From NCBI GenBank assembly GCA_021613535.1, contig CP075497.1, positions 1,240,001 through 1,304,000 on the forward strand: 64,000 nucleotides of DNA, in the 5' to 3' direction. Shown piece after piece: positions 61,927 to 64,000 of the stretch. The notes under the pieces are model-generated. The model worked only from the letters and a program-made list of their open reading frames with translations. It was not told the DNA's origin and made no database searches. This DNA is from Adineta vaga (lineage: Eukaryota; Rotifera). Position 1 is the stretch's first letter; each line of letters starts with the position of its first letter. Position numbers and translations under genes: made by a program.

Positions 61927-63526
61927 TTATAAAGTTTCTTCTAATTTTGAAATTTGATTAAAATTTGATCTTCGATTTAGAGAAGGATTTATTGTTGTTG
62001 GTACAAGAGATAATCTTCTTTGTTCTTGTTGAATATGATGTGAAACAGAACCGCGAACAATTGTTTGAATTTGTTGTTCAGTTAAAGGTTCACCAATAAT
62101 TGAATTTCTCCATTCATAAGCTTGTTCACCATGTTCTTCTTCATCTAAACCCATTTCTTCATCAAATGAACCTTTTAATCCAACTAATTTATCAATTAAT
62201 TTTAATAAAATAATTGTTATTATTCCTGACCATAAACCAGTTATAACAACAGCCATTGATTGAACACCAAGTAAATATGGACTATGTGTACCAAAGAATA
62301 ATCCATCACGACCATCTTCATTAAATGATTTTTGACCAAAAAATCCAATTGCTATTGAACCAACAACACCTGTTATTCCATGAACACTTGAAACATCTAA
62401 ATAAAAATAGATTTATTTCTTTTTTCTTTTTCTTTTTCTCTTTACCGAGTGCATCATCAATACGTAATTTATGTTTAATTAAAAATATACTTGAATAAGA
62501 AGTAATACCTAAAATAACTCCAAGAACCGCTCCGTATTGTGGATCAATATAACCCGAAGCAGGTGTTATACCAGCTAAACCAGCAATAACACCATTAAGA
62601 ACAGCTGTAGCTGATGGTTTATGTCTTATCCAAGATATAATTAGCCAAATAACTCCACTTGTCACAGCTGATCTTTGTGTAGCAACAACAGTTGAAACAG
62701 CTAATGAACCACTTTGTAAAGCACTACCCGCATTAAAACCAAACCATGCTGTCCATAATAAAGCGCCACCAAGTGCTGCTAATGGTAAATTTGATGGAGG
62801 AAATTCTCCATTATATTTATCGAAGTCTTTTCTTTGTCCTAAAACAATTCCACAAATTAAAGCAGAAACACCCGATGTTGTATGAATAACCATTCCACCT
62901 GCAAAATCCTTTTTTATTCGAAATTGAAAATAAATTTATTTATATATTTGACAAATATTTTACTTGAACTCCAAAATTTTTATTTAACCATCCATCTCCC
63001 CAAATCCAATGTGCAACTGGATAATAAATCAATAATTCCCAACCAATAATAAATAAAACAAATGCTTTATAACGAAGTCTTTCAGCAAATGCTCCTGTTA
63101 TTAATAAAGGTGAAATAGCTGCAAACATCATTTCAAAAAACCCAAATAAAGCTGCAGGAATATTTGGTGAATGTCTACTACAATCTGTATATGGAACATC
63201 TAACATTAATATATTATTTAAACCTCCGATAACTCCACCTACTGAATGTCCAAATACTAATGTATAACCAATTAAATGCCACATAACTGATAAAATAGAT
63301 GCACCACCAATAATTTGTGTGACTAATGAAACTGTATTGATACTTTTTAATAAACCGGCTTAAGAAGATAAAAATAGAAAGAAACAAATCTTTTGAAAAT
63401 TCAAAAATAAAAACCTTCAAAAAAAGCTAAAGCTGGCATCATTGATAAAACTAATATTGAGGAAATTAAAACCCATGTTGTATCACCTGTATTTATACAA
63501 CTAATTGTTTCATTTGGACTTAACAT
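61927..63526 (-). CDS. Ammonium transporter (Amt)
   Basis: Four exons: 63526-63415, 63358-62964, 62908-62446, 62396-61927; 479 aa, phases consistent. Start MLSPNETISCINTGDTTWVL; 11 spans. The twin-His pore is present: HTTSGVSAL in span 5 and VHGITGVVGS in span 10. FFGSG-type gate Phe are kept in part (LFGFFEMMFAAI), with PVAHWIWGDGWL and LLWTAWFGFNAGSAL further signatures. The cytosolic tail is acidic then basic (DEEMGLDEEEHGEQ), with SVSHHIQQEQRRLSL. It moves ammonium across the plasma membrane. Introns are 49-56 bp. It converges on the KUP pseudogene. Confidence 0.9.
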
Positions 63527-63910
63527 TTTTATTTTACATGAAATAAAATAAAAAGATTTCTTTTTTTTTCAGATATTTATTTATTTATTTATTCTTATCT
63601 TATCATTTTGTTTATTTCAATGAAGAAAAAAAAACACATACACAGACGCAACGTTATTTAATTTATAAATTTAAAAAAAAGAGAAGGAAAAAAATGTCCT
63701 CGAAGTCTTTGCTTTATCTTATCATTTTTAAGACAAGATTGTTCTCGTCGTTAGGAAATGAGAAGAGGAAAAGAATTTTCCAGAATTTCTTTTTCATCAA
63801 TCTGAACCAATGGAAAAAAAAGAAAATGCCATCGTCAATCTCGAGTTCATCTCATTCTTTCCTCTTTTTTTTTCTTCTTCGACAGAACATATCTTTAACC
63901 TTCTCAAAAA
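63527..63910. other. Divergent intergenic region
   Basis: Between the Amt start and the gene leaving at the right edge; A-rich, with a short uninformative open frame (63694-63924). Confidence 0.45.
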
Positions 63911-64000
63911 ATGGGTGGAAATAGCTCGAAAAAACCGTTTACTGAATGGGATTTAATTGAATTTAGTAATATAACTGGTAAAGATATGAATTGTGAGATG
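63911..64000 (+). CDS. Start of a gene, N-myristoylation-like (3' partial)
   Basis: ATG at 63911 opens MGGNSSKKPFTEWDLIEFSN and stays open to the window edge (30 codons). Gly2 with Ser5-Ser6 is a consensus N-myristoylation start, and the layout is reminiscent of EF-hand adaptors of the calcineurin-B/CIB type, but too little is visible to name it. Confidence 0.5.
   Translation, partial: MGGNSSKKPFTEWDLIEFSNITGKDMNCEM

Noticed and set aside
63694-63924. 76-aa frame before the last gene
   Set aside because: Overlaps the better-supported MGGNSSKK start in another frame and is Lys/Phe/Ser-biased noise.

Overview
The window reads as nuclear DNA of a small-genome invertebrate, most likely a bdelloid rotifer. 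The evidence is AT-rich sequence, many introns of about 47-75 bp with GT..AG ends, and a characteristic mix of families: divergent 7TM receptors, F-box/LRR genes, eukaryotic-type ADP-ribosyltransferase plus MORN proteins, and several genes that look acquired from non-animal sources. Dispersed hairpins built on GTGTGGGTGTG resemble TGTGGG, which I recall as the bdelloid telomeric hexamer. The species assignment is inference; no rRNA or mitochondrial marker is present.

Layout. 1-2.5 kb: 3' part of a protein with about 21 repeats of 39 residues (right end of a + strand gene). 3.68-3.99 kb: a hAT-like MITE. 5.43-8.44 kb: a seven-exon, 737-aa type I membrane protein. 9.40-9.78 kb: a near-perfect hAT-like fold-back element with 8-bp target duplications. 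10.4-11.5 kb: a 7TM receptor. 12.8-13.3 kb: a Gly/Ser-rich disordered protein. 14.0-15.5 kb: a nuclear receptor (- strand). 16.5-18.0 and 22.9-23.3 kb: two small RING proteins. 18-23 kb is almost gene-free, with a perfect 53-bp inverted repeat whose loop carries a hammerhead-like core. 25.2-25.5 kb: a second Gly/Ser/Lys-rich small protein. 27-40 kb is a gene/pseudogene patchwork: F-box/LRR remnants, a TerB-like pseudogene, a 7TM receptor, a small secreted protein, a frameshifted tandem ART plus MORN gene, an aminergic-type GPCR and a TPR remnant. 41.1-42.2 kb: a 7TM receptor broken in a TA run.

43-64 kb is dense and mostly intact: a 1,745-aa secreted repeat protein (probable beta-solenoid), a plant-type 'pathogen-related protein' homologue, a MAP2K-like kinase, an LRRC43-like LRR protein, an intronless 1,331-aa membrane-anchored cytochrome P450-lipoxygenase-like fusion, a TMEM144-like transporter with a fold-back element in its intron, a decayed KUP/HAK potassium-transporter pseudogene, an Amt ammonium transporter, and the first codons of a gene running off the right edge.

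There are no operons; genes lie on both strands with independent starts. The most notable items are the P450-LOX fusion, the family of at least ten telomere-like hairpins with a shared core, the KUP pseudogene, the giant solenoid protein and the hammerhead-like inverted repeat. Exon joins were deduced by eye from splice signals and frame, and were checked by exon-length arithmetic where complete models are given.
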